A stretch of DNA of 64,000 nt from assembly GCA_022376925.1 (NCBI GenBank), contig JAIOJX010000004.1:173257501-173321500 (forward strand). The letters run 5' to 3'. Under the pieces are notes generated by a model that saw only the letters and a program-made list of their open reading frames with translations, had not been told where the DNA came from and ran no database searches. Source of the stretch: Tragulus kanchil. Its lineage: Eukaryota > Chordata > Mammalia > Artiodactyla > Tragulidae. Numbering within the stretch: the first letter of the stretch is position 1; every line of letters begins with the position of its first letter. Positions 43,366-55,030 of the stretch are shown here, piece by piece. The position numbers were made by a program, and so were the translations under genes.

Positions 43366-44378
43366 GTAAGCGAGCCGGAGCCGGCCCCCGCCCGGGATGG
43401 GGAGGAGGGGTCGCCGGGCACTTTGGAGGCACCCCGAAAAGTGCCGGCCTCGGCGCCCCGCGCTCAGACTCCCCGCGGCGTCTCTGCAGTCCTCGAAGTT
43501 ACCCGCCCGCCCCTTTTCCTGGGAAGAAAGAGCCAGGTTCTTGGAGGCCGAGGGGGGCAGAGCGCGCCTCCCGCAGCGGCCGAAAGAGAGAAGCGGCGCT
43601 TAAAAGGCGGCCAGCAGCCCGGCGTCCATTTTGAGTGGGTGGACATGTTTTTGGAACGTGGAAATTTCTTCCCGGCTCAGCGTCCCCCGCCTCGCGCTGG
43701 TGTGAGGGCGGGAGGAGAGGGTGGTCATTCGGGCCTGGACACTCAACTACCGGGAGCGATCTTGGGGTTTCGCTGCACATCTTCTGTAAAGAATCGTTCC
43801 TCCGGGAGCCCCTCCCTCCGCCTCTCCAGCATCACTTTTATTTCCCCCCTTGGAACCCTGACCCGCCCCTCCCCCCCCGCCCCTGGTGCAATCCTGCACA
43901 GTTTGCAAAAGTAGTTTCGGCGATCGCTGCTCCCGCGAGCCGCGGCGCGGCCGGAGCCGGGGCGGGTATTGCGGCGTGCGCGTGTGTGTTGGGGAGATTA
44001 GGACGCGACTTGAATATTTATGAGCTTTGCTCGACACGGACTCGCCGTGTTTACTTGGCTCTTTGTTCCTCCCCCCTCCCCCGGCACACACTCACACTCC
44101 CTCGCACACGCACCCCGGCCTGCAAACTTGCACGGCTCGGGGCGCGCCGCCGGGTGGCCTCGGCCCCCGCCCCGCCCCGCGAGCTGCCCCGATGCGGCGG
44201 CAGCCACAGGTAAGCGGCCCCGCGCGGCACTGCCCGGCCGCCGCGCCTGCGGGACGCGGCCCGGGGAACTTGGGGCGCGCGGCTGGCGGCCCGGGCCGGG
44301 CGCTGCGGCCCGCGGGGCCCCGGGTGCCCCGGACCCCCGGCGCGGCCGGCCTGAGCCCGCTCCTCCGTGTTTCCGCAG

Positions 44379-44444
44379 AACGGCGATCTCAAGAAACAGC
44401 TCCACGAGAGGCAGCCGCGGATCGCCGCGCTCAGCGACAAACAA
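44379..44444 (+). CDS. PHF21B: PHF21B coding exon 2, second copy (probably false duplicate)
   Basis: Identical to 43300-43365, including acceptor TTTCCGCAG and donor GTAAGC. Since the exon is 66 nt and phase 0, inclusion of both would insert a 22-residue repeat in frame and escape frame-based quality checks. The flanking introns are duplicated too, with seam-type errors, so I attribute it to assembly rather than exon duplication. Confidence 0.85.
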
Positions 44445-45194
44445 GTAAGCGAGCCGGAGCCGGCCCCCGCCCGGGATGGGGAGGAGGGGTCGCCGGGCAC
44501 TTTGGAGGCACCCCGAAAAGTGCCGGCCTCGGCGCCCCGCGCTCAGACTCCCCGCGGCGTCTCTGCAGTCCTCGAAGTTACCCGCCCGCCCCTTTTCCTG
44601 GGAAGAAAGAGCCAGGTTCTTGGAGGCCGAGGGGGGCAGAGCGCGCCTCCCGCAGCGGCCGAAAGAGAGAAGCGGCGCTTAAAAGGCGGCCAGCAGCCCG
44701 GCGTCCATTTTGAGTGGGTGGACATGTTTTTGGAACGTGGAAATTTCTTCCCGGCTCAGCGTCCCCCGCCTCGCGCTGGTGTGAGGGCGGGGAGGAGAGG
44801 GGGTGGTCATTCGGGCCTGGACACTCAACTACCGGGAGCGATCTTGGGGTTTCGCTGCACATCTTCTGTAAAGAATCGTTCCTCCGGGAGCCCCCCTCCC
44901 CTCCGCCTCTCCAGCATCACTTTTATTCTTGGAACCTGACGCCAGCTCCCGGGGAACAAAAGAAAGGCGCCCCCAGGACCCTTCTGTTCTGCCCCAACTT
45001 TGGTCCCCGGGTCCCAAGGTGTACCCTGGGGCCCGCGAGGCGCTCCTCGCCGGGGGGGGGGCCCGGCCGGCGACCCCTTCCTGCCCCTCGGCGAGGAAAA
45101 GTTGTCCATTGTGACTTAGTTGCGCTGAGCTCCGCGGTAGGGGTTTCAGCACCACGAACAGATGCCGCCGCCGGAGCGCGGCCGGCCGCGCGCC

Positions 45195-45315
45195 CCTCCC
45201 CCGGCGCCCTCGCCCTCCCGCCCTCCCCGCCGCGCGCCCCCCCCCGGCGCCCCTCCCTCCCGCCGCGCGCCCGCCCCGGCGCCCCTCCCTCCCGCCGCGC
45301 CCCTCCCTGCCCCCA
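45195..45315. repeat. GC-rich minisatellite, period about 32 bp
   Basis: The unit core GGCGCCCCTCCCTCCCGCCG (then CGC) occurs at 45246-45268 and 45278-45300, with a diverged unit from about 45203 (GGCGCCCTCGCCCTCCCG) and a truncated CCCCTCCCTGCCCCC at the end. It lies in the CpG island in early intron 2. Confidence 0.7.
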
Positions 45316-45345
45316 GCAGCCGGAGCCTAGAACTTTGAGCGGCGC

Positions 45346-45357
45346 AGCCAATGGCGC
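45346..45357 (+). promoter_or_regulatory. CCAAT-box-like site in the CpG island
   Basis: GCAGCCAATGGCGC contains a consensus NF-Y CCAAT core on the plus strand, next to the minisatellite. It could belong to a second promoter in the island. Only the motif is seen. Confidence 0.35.
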
Positions 45358-45959
45358 TCTCGGGGCTCCGAGGCGGGCGGGCGGGGCGCGGCGCCCTCCC
45401 GCCGCCCCCGCCGCCCGCCCCGCGGGCCCCCGGGCCTTCGATCGCGCTTCCTTCGGAATGCCGGCCGCCGGCGTCAGCCTCGAACTTGGACCGGGCCCCG
45501 CCCCCCGCCTGGGCCCCCGAGCGGTCCCCCTCGTCCGCCCTCAACTCCGGGGGGGCGGCCCCTCGGGGTCGTCGGGGGCGGCGAGAGGCCAGGACGGGAC
45601 TGGCGGCGGCGGCGGCGACCCCGGAGGGGGAGGATTCGGAGGCCGGGTGTTCATTTCGAGTCTTTAAAGTTGAAAAGTGGTGGAAGGGGGCGTGCAGGAG
45701 AGGAGGGGGCCGGGGCTGCGGAAAGAAAGAAGGCCGTGGCCGCGGGGCGGTCGCTGGCCGGGGGCGCCCGGCCGGACGGGAGGGCCGGGACGGAAGCATT
45801 AACCCCTTTCTGCCCGCCGGTGCCGCGGCCCCCTCCCCGGCCGCGCGCGCCCGCCCGGCCCGCGCCCCCGTCCGGAGTGGAAGCTTCCATTCCCGCCGGA
45901 GGGGGGCCCGGCGCGCGGCCGTGCGAAGTCGGGGAGTTCGCGGGGGGAGGGGACCCAGG

Positions 45960-46985
45960 CCCGGCATTTCCATTTTGATTGCTTTGATGCCATTTTTGGA
46001 GGGGGAGGGGTTGGAAGACCCTTCTTCGCTGAGCACAAAGATGTTTAATCACTGTGTGAAATCAAATCAGATACTTTCTCTTTCTTTTTTTTTCAAATCC
46101 ATCACCAAATCTGGCACCGTGTGATAGCTGAGCGTTCCTAAGCCCTTTTTTTCACTGGGTGAAATGGCAAGTTGTTGAGGCTTATGCTTGGAGTAGAAGA
46201 TTTAAAAGAGAAATTCCGCTAATCCCGCAGCTCTGATCGCAACAATGTCTCTTTATGTGTGCGTCTACAATAGAGGGCAATAGTTTTAGTATTTGGAGTG
46301 GCTTTTCGGAGCTTAGGTTTGATCGTTTCTGTATTCTAGCAACTATTTCAAAGGCTGTTGAAATTTTTATGATGACGGCAAATGAGTAGCTATTTATTAT
46401 CTGTCAGGCCTGAATTTAGATGAGGCAGAGGAGAGAAACATTTGAAAATCGTGTTTGAAGGTTGCGGCGCCGCTGGGGGAAGGAGCTGTCCTGCTTCAGG
46501 CTGCCTTTGCCTTTAAATCTGAACTCGGAGAAGGATGCTTGTGAATGGAATGTACCTCCATCTTTTTGTGTGTGTGAGTGTGTGTTTAAAAAGGAAGAAA
46601 GAGAACAACAGAAACTTTTGTTCCCTGACCTTTTAAAAATATTTCCCTCTTAAATGATTAAAGACAACGTCTGGGAAGCTGCCAGCGTTTGTCCTGGCCA
46701 TTGGAACTTGTGTTTGTAACCGTGAGCGTGTTGTTTCTCCTTTTTCCTTTGTGGCATTTTATATAGTGAGGGCTCATAAAAGAGGGAGGGAGGGAGGGGC
46801 CGGGCCGTGGTGGAGCATGCTAATAAAGCTGTCTTCTCTCCCCCAAGCTCCGAGGTGGAATCTTTCAGAGGTCACCTCGGAGATGAGTTGGGGAGACTTA
46901 ACGTTTACTCATCCCTCTCCCTCCTTGGGAGAGTTTGGTGGAGATTGGCAGCTTGACTGGGGAAAGGGTGACGAATGGGCTCTTG
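45960..46985. other. AT-rich intronic DNA without repeats
   Basis: Directly downstream of the CpG island. No SINE/LINE signature. It contains AACAATGTCTCTTTATG (SOX-like AACAATG), CGCTAATCCCGC and ATTTATTATCTGTC, and a small TGTGTGTGAGTGTGTGT run at about 46567 and GGGAGGGAGGGAGG at 46784. Possibly conserved regulatory DNA; not testable here. Confidence 0.35.
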
Positions 46986-49224
46986 GAGGTGATCTGGGGC
47001 TGCCCCAGGGGTCTCGAGGAGGGGCAACGGGCTCTGCTGGGTCACCCCAGCACCTGCCCAGGAACGGCTGGAATGTAGGATCAGGCTGAAAGAGCCAAAC
47101 GTTTGTTTCCGTTTGTTTTTAACTCAATGGGAAAGTGAAGGTAGTGTCGCTTTAGGGATTTGCTTGCGGAAAAACTCACACCGTCTTCCTCCCTGGAGAT
47201 GTGCTCGTGTCCTGCTGCCACTTGGAATATGGGATATAAAGGTTAAGTTCCAATTAAAAGTGCACATGAAGATGATGAACTGGATAGTAAAATGGACGGA
47301 TGATCCCATTCTCCACATTTGTTAGAAATACAACAGCAGTGAGTAATATCTTTTGGTAGCTAGATGTCAATTTCCCATTTGTGCCCTTGGCCCGGGAATT
47401 GTTTCAGTGACTTCTGGAAATACGGACAAGTGCTTAAAGGTGTTTTCCCAGGACTCTTAGGAATAGATAGGTTGTTTGTTGGTCAGAAGTAGAGAGGTAC
47501 GAATCCTGTGTGTGTCCAGTGTTTCTTCCACCCTTGCTGGACTAGGGGATACATAGAAAAGCAGCGCCTGGAGGACCTTGCTGTTGAAAAACAGAGTTCA
47601 TGTTTAAAAAAAAAAAACAAAACAGAGGGAGACGTGGGCCGTGTGTCCGAGCAGAGCTGTGGCCCAGCCCTCGGTGGCCAGGCCGCCTTCCCTGGGGTGG
47701 CCGCCCTCCCCGCTGGGCTGGGGTTCCGGTGGAGGACGGACCCTCGTCTTTAACCAGATGTGAGGTGTGCAGACTCCGTCACTTTCTCCAGTGGTTTCCC
47801 GCTGTGAATTTGCAGCCTGTGCCGAGAAGCAGGAAGGTTTTTATTTAAATTGTCAAGCAATAAACACTTCTGTGACAATACCAGGCCCATCGTAAATACC
47901 GGAGGGTTTTCATTTTCCCTTCCTCTCTGGAGTTCTCAGCGCAGCACCTAGAGGCGGTGCAGGCGTCCCCAGAGGTGAACGTCACACACGTTCAGCTTCG
48001 CCGCAGAGTGAGAGAACCTCCTGCCAGAAACACGGTCCATGCTGGTGGGCAGAGACCCCACCGCCCGGAGAGCTTGGGGCCTCACTCTGCCCGAGCCATC
48101 ATTGAGGTGATCTGGGGCTGCCCCAGGGGTCTCGAGGAGGGGCAACGGGCTCTGCTGGGTCACCCCAGCACCTGCCCAGGAACGGCTGGAATGTAGGATC
48201 AGGCTGAAAGAGCCAAACGTTTGTTTCCGTTTGTTTTTAACTCAATGGGAAAGTGAAGGTAGTGTCGCTTTAGGGATTTGCTTGCGGAAAAACTCACACC
48301 GTCTTCCTCCCTGGAGATGTGCTCGTGTCCTGCTGCCACTTGGAATATGGGATATAAAGGTTAAGTTCCAATTAAAAGTGCACATGAAGATGATGAACTG
48401 GATAGTAAAATGGACGGATGATCCCATTCTCCACATTTGTTAGAAATACAACAGCAGTGAGTAATATCTTTTGGTAGCTAGATGTCAATTTCCCATTTGT
48501 GCCCTTGGCCCGGGAATTGTTTCAGTGACTTCTGGAAATACGGACAAGTGCTTAAAGGTGTTTTCCCAGGACTCTTAGGAATAGATAGGTTGTTTGTTGG
48601 TCAGAAGTAGAGAGGTACGAATCCTGTGTGTGTCCAGTGTTTCTTCCACCCTTGCTGGACTAGGGGATACATAGAAAAGCAGCGCCTGGAGGACCTTGCT
48701 GTTGAAAAACAGAGTTCATGTTTAAAAAAAAAAAACAAAACAGAGGGAGACGTGGGCCGTGTGTCCGAGCAGAGCTGTGGCCCAGCCCTCGGTGGCCAGG
48801 CCGCCTTCCCTGGGGTGGCCGCCCTCCCCGCTGGGCTGGGGTTCCGGTGGAGGACGGACCCTCGTCTTTAACCAGATGTGAGGTGTGCAGACTCCGTCAC
48901 TTTCTCCAGTGGTTTCCCGCTGTGAATTTGCAGCCTGTGCCGAGAAGCAGGAAGGTTTTTATTTAAATTGTCAAGCAATAAACACTTCTGTGACAATACC
49001 AGGCCCATCGTAAATACCGGAGGGTTTTCATTTTCCCTTCCTCTCTGGAGTTCTCAGCGCAGCACCTAGAGGCGGTGCAGGCGTCCCCAGAGGTGAACGT
49101 CACACACGTTCAGCTTCGCCGCAGAGTGAGAGAACCTCCTGCCAGAAACACGGTCCATGCTGGTGGGCAGAGACCCCACCGCCCGGAGAGCTTGGGGCCT
49201 CACCTGCTGCCCGAGCCATCGATT
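46986..49224. repeat. Tandem duplication 14 (copy 1 46986-48103, copy 2 48104-49224)
   Basis: Offset 1118 bp. Copy 1's end is degraded (CCTCACTCTGCCCGAGCCATCATTG against CCTCACCTGCTGCCCGAGCCATCGATTG), and copy 2 restarts at GAGGTGATCTGGGGC. Interior identical wherever compared. Content is unique intronic DNA with an A run (about 47606 and 48724). Confidence 0.95.
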
Positions 49225-49950
49225 GGAAGGACTCTGGATTCCAGGGGGCTGTTCTCAAGCGCAGCGATAAAAGTATGTCTTCTTGAAAGGTGTTGTGGAC
49301 GTGGTACACCCAGGCGCTGAATCATGTCTTCCCTGTGCTTTACTGGCTCCGCTGGACACCAGAGGGGGCCCCACGGCCCAGGGCGCACCAGACAGAACTG
49401 CAGCGTGGGTTTGTTCCGAAAGCTCCCCAGATGTTCTCAGTCCTTCCATAAAAGGCTGTTCCAGTGTCCAAGCTCTGCCCTGAGTCGGCCTCCTCTAGGA
49501 GGCTGGGCTTTAGTCTTCCCGACCTGGAGTTCAAGAGCTCAGGCTCCAAGCAGCACCGTTACCTGTGGGGGATAAAACTCACGCTCTCTCTCCACCTTGC
49601 CTGTTCTGGACGCCAGCGCCGGTGGAGGCTGAGGGGCCGAGTCCTGGCTTTCCCCACCGTCCCTGCTTGGCCTTGACCCCTTGCTCCCCCTCGCTCAGCC
49701 AGTCTCCCGACCACACCGCGTGTGTGCCGTGGTCCTGGAGCCTCTCCTCCTCTGTTCCTGGGGCCCCTCCCCGTTCTCTCTCCGCTGGGAGGGTGCCGCG
49801 GTGGTCCTCCCGCTGTGTCCGCTTCCCAAGCTGTGCTGAAATGTGGTTCAGATACTGCACGAGTCACCCCTGAAAGCATGCCGCTCAGCAGTCCTCGTCC
49901 TCCACAGATCCTTGCGGCTGATCATCGTCCTCAGTTTTGAAACATTTCCG
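49225..49950. other. Intronic unique DNA, no feature recognised
   Basis: GC-rich; overlapping frames of about 60-106 codons on both strands without exon signals. Confidence 0.45.
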
Positions 49951-49952
49951 GA

Positions 49953-49992
49953 ATATTGTTGTTCAGTTGTTGTGTCCGACTATTTGCGACCA
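49953..49992 (-). mobile_element. BovA/BovB 3' end scrap
   Basis: ATTGTTGTTCAGTTGTTGTG then TCCGACTATTTGCGACC: the first 40 bases of a minus-strand BovA, cut off and followed by an unrelated CCCCCTCCCTCCCC and (AAAT)n stretch. Confidence 0.65.
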
Positions 49993-50029
49993 GAGAGTGG
50001 CACGCCGACCCCCCTCCCTCCCCACCCCC

Positions 50030-50072
50030 GCCAAAATAAATAAATAAATAAATAAATGTTTAAAAAAAAAAA
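50030..50072. repeat. (AAAT)n / poly-A simple repeat
   Basis: CCAAAATAAATAAATAAATAAATAAATG followed by TTTAAAAAAAAAAAG. Probably a retroposon tail whose body is not recognisable. Confidence 0.8.
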
Positions 50073-50079
50073 GCAACAT

Positions 50080-50345
50080 AAGTGATTCACTCCGTTGTAG
50101 AGCAGAACACTGTGAGTCCACGATACTCTCAGAAAGTTTTAGAACGTTTTCATCATCCCAGAAAGAAACCCTTGGGGGTCTCATCACCCCTCCCATCCAG
50201 CCCTCGGGCCCTGCAGCCACTAATGTACTGTCTGTCCCTGCAGAGTCACCCATTCTGGACTGGCTCAGAATGGAATCATCTGATGGTCTGTACGATGGGC
50301 TTCTTTCACCGAGCACCGTGTTTCGAGGTCCGTTAAGCTGCAGCG
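50080..50345 (-). mobile_element. L1M-type LINE 3' end, minus strand
   Basis: GAACGTTTTCATCATCCCAG, AAAGAAACCC, CAGCCACTAATGTACTGTCT, CATTCTGGACTGGC, AATGGAATCATCTGATGG and GGCTTCTTTCACCGAGCACC follow the antisense L1M 3' UTR order. Confidence 0.65.
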
Positions 50346-51237
50346 CGTCAGCACTTGGTTCCGCCTCACGCCCGAGTGGCGCTCTGCTCTCCGGGCGCGC
50401 ACGTGCTGCATCCGTCCACCAGCTGGCGGGCACGTGGGCTGTTGTACCTTCAGCCCTTGCCAACAGTCGCTGCCGCTGCCTGTGCCCCGCCGGGTCGACC
50501 TCCACCAGAGTGAGGGTCGTGAGACCTGAGCAAGCTTCCAGTGCATTCTGTTTAAGACCGACCAGTGGCTTCCCGCTGCGATGCGGGGCTGACCCTGTGT
50601 CCCCGCGCAGCCTCTGCTCTGGGGCCCTCGCCTGCCCCCGAAGCATGGCTCCTAGGCGGCTGTGCCTCGGGCCTTGGCTACCACCCCCGTCTCTGCTCTA
50701 GAGACTGCTGAGCGATGGGGTCCTCATCTTTCCATGAGGGCCACTGCCCCTGCTAGACCGTGAGCGCTCTGAGGGCCAGGGGCTGTGCTGCCGCCCCTCC
50801 CCTGGGCTCTGAGAGCAGGGCCTTGTGGGACTGGACGTGTGTTGGTGGACCGAGCGAGTGACTGAGGTGAGTGTGCAGATGAGTGTGCAGATCGGTGGTG
50901 ACTGCAGCCCCCGCGGAGTCCCTGGAGGCGTCCTCTGCAGGCCTGTGGTAAGCAGATGTTTAAAATCCTGTGCTTGGAATGAACGGCGCAGTGATCAAAC
51001 AGCAGCTCCCCCGGTCTCAGAAACCTTCAGGAGCGGGAGGCGTGGGTAACCGCATGTCAAGAGAATTCCAGGAAAGTTCTGTGAAGACTATGCTGAGTGG
51101 GCTCCTGGAGACGAGAAGCAGCTTCCTGGGGAGTGGGGGCTTCCGGAACGCTGGGGTCGTGTACGGGAGGTGTTGGTGGCGCAGCTAAGGCCTGATGGCC
51201 CCAGGAAACCTGCAGGTGCTGGGGGTTTCTGGCCGTT
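50346..51237. other. Intronic unique DNA, no feature recognised
   Basis: GC-rich with a small imperfect repeat GTGTGCAGATGAGTGTGCAG at about 50871. No gene. Confidence 0.45.
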
Positions 51238-51416
51238 GAACCGCAGCAGAGAGGCCGACAGGCAGACAGACACGTCCTGACTGGGCTGGAGCTGGGAAGA
51301 CACCGCCCGCCGAGCGAAGGGCCTGGGTTTGTGCCAGGCCTGGGAAGTCACCTGGAGCTTTCAGGTGCTGGGGGCGGATTAGGAGGAGAGGAGGCTGAAC
51401 GTGCGGTAGGCACTCC

Positions 51417-51588
51417 GTCGTGGCTGCCTCTTTACCACCCCAGGAGCCCGCCAGGCTCCCCTGTCCATGGATTCTCCAGGCAGGAATACTGAAGTGGGGA
51501 GCCATTCCCCTGTCCAGGGCATCTTCCCGACCCAAATTTCCTGCATCGGGGGTAGATTCTTTACCATCTGAGCCACCAGGGAAGTCCT
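51417..51588 (-). mobile_element. BOV-A2/Bov-tA SINE, minus strand (duplicated at 52516-52687)
   Basis: GAGCCCGCCAGGCTCCCCTG, TCCATGGATTCTCCAGGCAG, GAATACTGAAGTGGGGAGCC, and the reversed head AGATTCTTTACCATCTGAGC and CACCAGGGAAGTCC. Confidence 0.85.
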
Positions 51589-51981
51589 GAAGAGGGTGAC
51601 AAGGGGCTGGATTCACGCGGTTTGTCCTGGCCAGCCGAGCGAGCTCCTCGGTGCCCGTCACCTGCGTGGGAGGCTTGCAGGGACGGTGTCCCCCGTGCGT
51701 GGTGTGGGGAGGGGGCTGCTGGGCCTGAGTGGGCAGCACCTAACAGGCTTGTGGGCAGGAGGCTGACTCTCCTCCCTCAGCTCTGACCAGAGCCCCTTAG
51801 AGCTGAGAGATTAGTGGGGATGTTTCTAGAAGCTTCTAGACAGTGACTCGGGGCAACTCTGCTCTGTTGGTTGAAGGCAAAAAATGGTGCATGTGTGTGC
51901 ATAATACATTGTGTTTAATGATTACATTTTTATTGCTGATTTGATTTAGACTCTTTATAAAATATATAATAATGAATAGTT

Positions 51982-52193
51982 CAGTTGACCCTTGAACAAC
52001 ATGGGGGTCAGAGGTGATGACCTTCTGTGCAGATGTTGTGCGCAGAGCTGGTTCTCCGTGTAAGACAGGGCCTCCATATCCTCGGATGCAGCCGACTGTG
52101 GATTGCGTAGGACTGTGGTATTTACTCCTGAAAAAATAATCTGTGTATAAGTGGACCCATGCAGTTCAAACCCGCATTGTTCAAGGGAAACTG
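51982..52193. mobile_element. Tigger/MER2-type non-autonomous DNA transposon (duplicated at 53081-53292)
   Basis: The terminal inverted repeats are visible: CAGTTGACCCTTGAACAAC at the left and TTGTTCAAGGGAAACTG at the right end. Between them is GTGTATAAGTGGACCCATGC typical of the family. A TA follows the right end. No transposase frame. The copy at 53081 belongs to duplication 15. Confidence 0.8.
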
Positions 52194-53716
52194 TATTGAT
52201 TTGTGCCAGAGAATATGCACGAAGTCTATACAGTATATATAAAATCAGTTGATCATTTGTCCAGGCTTATATTACTACCCTGAGAGGAAGGGTTTGTTGA
52301 AGAAAAAGAATGAACCATTCTCCCACTGAAGTAAAATCTTGAACCAGCAGAGGCCGACAGGCAGACAGACACGTCCTGACTGGGCTGGAGCTGGGAAGAC
52401 ACCGCCCGCCGAGCGAAGGGCCTGGGTTTGTGCCAGGCCTGGGAAGTCACCTGGAGCTTTCAGGTGCTGGGGGCGGATTAGGAGGAGAGGAGGCTGAACG
52501 TGCGGTAGGCACTCCGTCGTGGCTGCCTCTTTACCACCCCAGGAGCCCGCCAGGCTCCCCTGTCCATGGATTCTCCAGGCAGGAATACTGAAGTGGGGAG
52601 CCATTCCCCTGTCCAGGGCATCTTCCCGACCCAAATTTCCTGCATCGGGGGTAGATTCTTTACCATCTGAGCCACCAGGGAAGTCCTGAAGAGGGTGACA
52701 AGGGGCTGGATTCACGCGGTTTGTCCTGGCCAGCCGAGCGAGCTCCTCGGTGCCCGTCACCTGCGTGGGAGGCTTGCAGGGACGGTGTCCCCCGTGCGTG
52801 GTGTGGGGAGGGGGCTGCTGGGCCTGAGTGGGCAGCACCTAACAGGCTTGTGGGCAGGAGGCTGACTCTCCTCCCTCAGCTCTGACCAGAGCCCCTTAGA
52901 GCTGAGAGATTAGTGGGGATGTTTCTAGAAGCTTCTAGACAGTGACTCGGGGCAACTCTGCTCTGTTGGTTGAAGGCAAAAAATGGTGCATGTGTGTGCA
53001 TAATACATTGTGTTTAATGATTACTTTTTTATTGCTGATTTGATTTAGACTCTTTATAAAATATATAATAATGAATAGTTCAGTTGACCCTTGAACAACA
53101 TGGGGGTCAGAGGTGATGACCTTCTGTGCAGATGTTGTGCGCAGAGCTGGTTCTCCGTGTAAGACAGGGCCTCCATATCCTCGGATGCAGCCGACTGTGG
53201 ATTGCGTAGGACTGTGGTATTTACTCCTGAAAAAATAATCTGTGTATAAGTGGACCCATGCAGTTCAAACCCGCATTGTTCAAGGGAAACTGTATTGATT
53301 TGTGCCAGAGAATATGCACGAAGTCTATACAGTATATATAAAATCAGTTGATCATTTGTCCAGGCTTATATTACTACCCTGAGAGGAAGGGTTTGTTGAA
53401 GAAAAAGAATGAACCATTCTCCCACTGAAGTAAAATCTTACCGAGGAAGGCAGCGATGGATATTCTTTCTCTTATTTCTATAACAGTAGGCGCTCAGGAG
53501 GAATTCTACTTTTCACGAAGTTTTTATTGCAAAAGCAACAGCTGTTTGTTGAGGAGAACATCCGCAGCACAGATGGGAGGGTCGTGCATGTGACCCCTCT
53601 CCTGCCCCAGCCTGGCGTGGGGTGAGCGCGGCCGGCCTCGGGGGCGCTCGTCGGCTGCGCTCTGTGCGCGGCACCTGACACACGGAGCAAACAGGCCGAG
53701 TGGACGCGCTACTGAG

Positions 53717-54010
53717 CACGCCTCCCTGGTAGCGCGGCTGGTGGAGAATCCGCCTGCAGCGCAGGAGACCCTGGTGTGGTTCCCGGGTCGGAAGAGCCCC
53801 TGGAGAAGGGAGAGGCGCCACACTCCAGTGTTCTCGGGCTTCCCTGGTGGCTCAGACAGGAAAGGATCTGTCCGCAGCGTGGGAGACCTGGGTTCGATCC
53901 CGGGGTTGGGCAGATCCCCTGGAGAAGGGAGAGGCTGCCCGCTCCAGAATTCTCACCTGTAGAATCCCACGGCTCGTCCTTGGGTCTCGAAGAATCAGAC
54001 TCACTGAGCG
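53717..54010 (+). mobile_element. Bov-tA3-like dimeric SINE
   Basis: First tRNA-like unit CGCCTCCCTGGTAGCGCGGC with GAGAATCCGCCTGCAGCGCA, then a second head GGGCTTCCCTGGTGGCTCAG at 53837 with GTTCGATCCCGGGGTTGGGC, followed by the BovA part (CTTGGGTCTCGAAGAATCAG, ACTCACTGAGCGACTTTCAC). Confidence 0.85.
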
Positions 54011-54763
54011 ACTTTCACTTGCTGGGCCTGCTGTTTCTGAACTTGCCTTTTACCCTGGACGTTGTATTCTGGACACCTCTCGGGAGCAACTCGGCTTAAT
54101 TCCACAAACATTTCGTGAGCCCCTGCCTGCTGGGGGCCCGGGGGGTGGTGTCAGTCATGGCGACGTCTCGGGGTACGAGGTTTCACCGTCAGCGTGGTCT
54201 CTCCGGGTCTCTTCTCGCACAGTTTGCAGGTGTGACCCCCGAGACCTCCCCCGTGAGCTCTCTGCAGGGGAGGTCTCCCCGCGGGCTCAGCCGGCAGCCC
54301 AGGGCCCGTGCGCTGTGGCAAGACGCCAGGGCCACTGGGGCGGTGCCCCCGCATCTGTGAGGTGTGGAGTCTGAGCGCCCACCGCGCCCGCCATGGGCCG
54401 CACAGACGCCCTCCCGCCAGTCTGCCCCGACACCTCTCGGTGCACAGTGTGTCTGTTTGATGGTCGGGGTCGTCTCATGGCCGGGTCCCTGCGGGGCAGG
54501 TCAGAGAAGGGCAGCTTCCCACGGCCAGAGGGCTCGGGGCCCCGGGAGGCTGCCGTCTATGAGCCCCGCCCCGCCGCTAGCTGCCCCTGCCTCTGGAGCC
54601 TGACCAGGCGCAGCTGGAGGGCAGAGGGCCGGAGGCCGCCGCCAGGGCTCCTCTCCCCACCCCCTGCCTCTGGCCGAGCAGCTCCCAGCCAGTCCCCTGC
54701 TTCCGTGAGCCCTGCGTCCGAGGTAGAGTTGGCATAATGGTTAAAACTCCCTCGCCGGGGGGG
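54011..54763. other. Intronic unique DNA, no feature recognised
   Basis: GC-rich; frames of 67-114 codons on both strands lack exon features. Confidence 0.45.
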
Positions 54764-54940
54764 GGCTTCCTTTGTGGCTCAGTGGATAAGAACCCATCTG
54801 CCAATGCAGGAGACACAGGTTCGAGCCCTGATCCGGGAAGATCCCACATACCACAGAGCAGCTAAACCCACACATCAGCAAAGACCCAGCACAGCCAAAA
54901 ATAAATAAATAAAAGTTTTTTTTTTTAAAAAAACAAACTA
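54764..54940 (+). mobile_element. CHR-2 SINE, short form
   Basis: GGGGCTTCCTTTGTGGCTCA, GTTCGAGCCCTGATCC (box B), AAGACCCAGCACAGCC, then AAAAATAAATAAATAAAAG and T/A runs. Confidence 0.8.
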
Positions 54941-55030
54941 CCTGACCGGCTTGTGGAGGTGAATCTAGATCACAGACGAGACAGTGGATCTGAACGACCA
55001 AGCAGAGCAGAGGGTTGGTTTGAAGAGGAC

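Larger units (their letters stand above)
42795..44940. repeat. Tandem duplication 13 (copy 1 42795-43862, copy 2 43879-44940), includes PHF21B exon 2
   Basis: The offset is 1084 bp at the left edge and 1079 inside. Copy 2 lost CGG and GT units in its first 110 bp (GCGGCGGCCGG to GCGGCCGG; one GT of GTGTGTGTGT). Copy 1 lost G bases near its end (GGGCGGGAGG against GGGCGGGGAGG), and its terminal TTTATTTCCCCCCTTGG is altered against TTTATTCTTGG. The seam is in a C-rich run. Confidence 0.95.
41590..45960. promoter_or_regulatory. PHF21B: CpG island spanning the PHF21B 5' end
   Basis: Dense undepleted CpG, GC boxes and GC-rich low complexity begin abruptly at about 41590 and fade near 45960, where the sequence turns CpG-poor and AT-rich. 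The island covers the presumed promoter, 5' UTR, exon 1, intron 1, exon 2 and early intron 2. About 1.08 kb of its length is the extra copy from duplication 13. The transcription start was not located. Confidence 0.85.
51238..53439. repeat. Tandem duplication 15 (copy 1 51238-52340, copy 2 52341-53439)
   Basis: Offset 1103 then 1099 bp (GAACCGCAGCAGAGAGGCC against GAACCAGCAGAGGCC at the start of copy 2). One interior base change (ATTACATTTTTATT against ATTACTTTTTTATT). Copy 1 ends at GTAAAATCTT; the true continuation is ACCGAGGAAGGC at 53440. Confidence 0.95.

Noticed and set aside
43300..44444. Genuine lineage-specific exon duplication in PHF21B
   Set aside because: Seventeen other duplications of about the same length and seam damage in the same window make an assembly cause much more probable. 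It is kept as a testable alternative in the findings.
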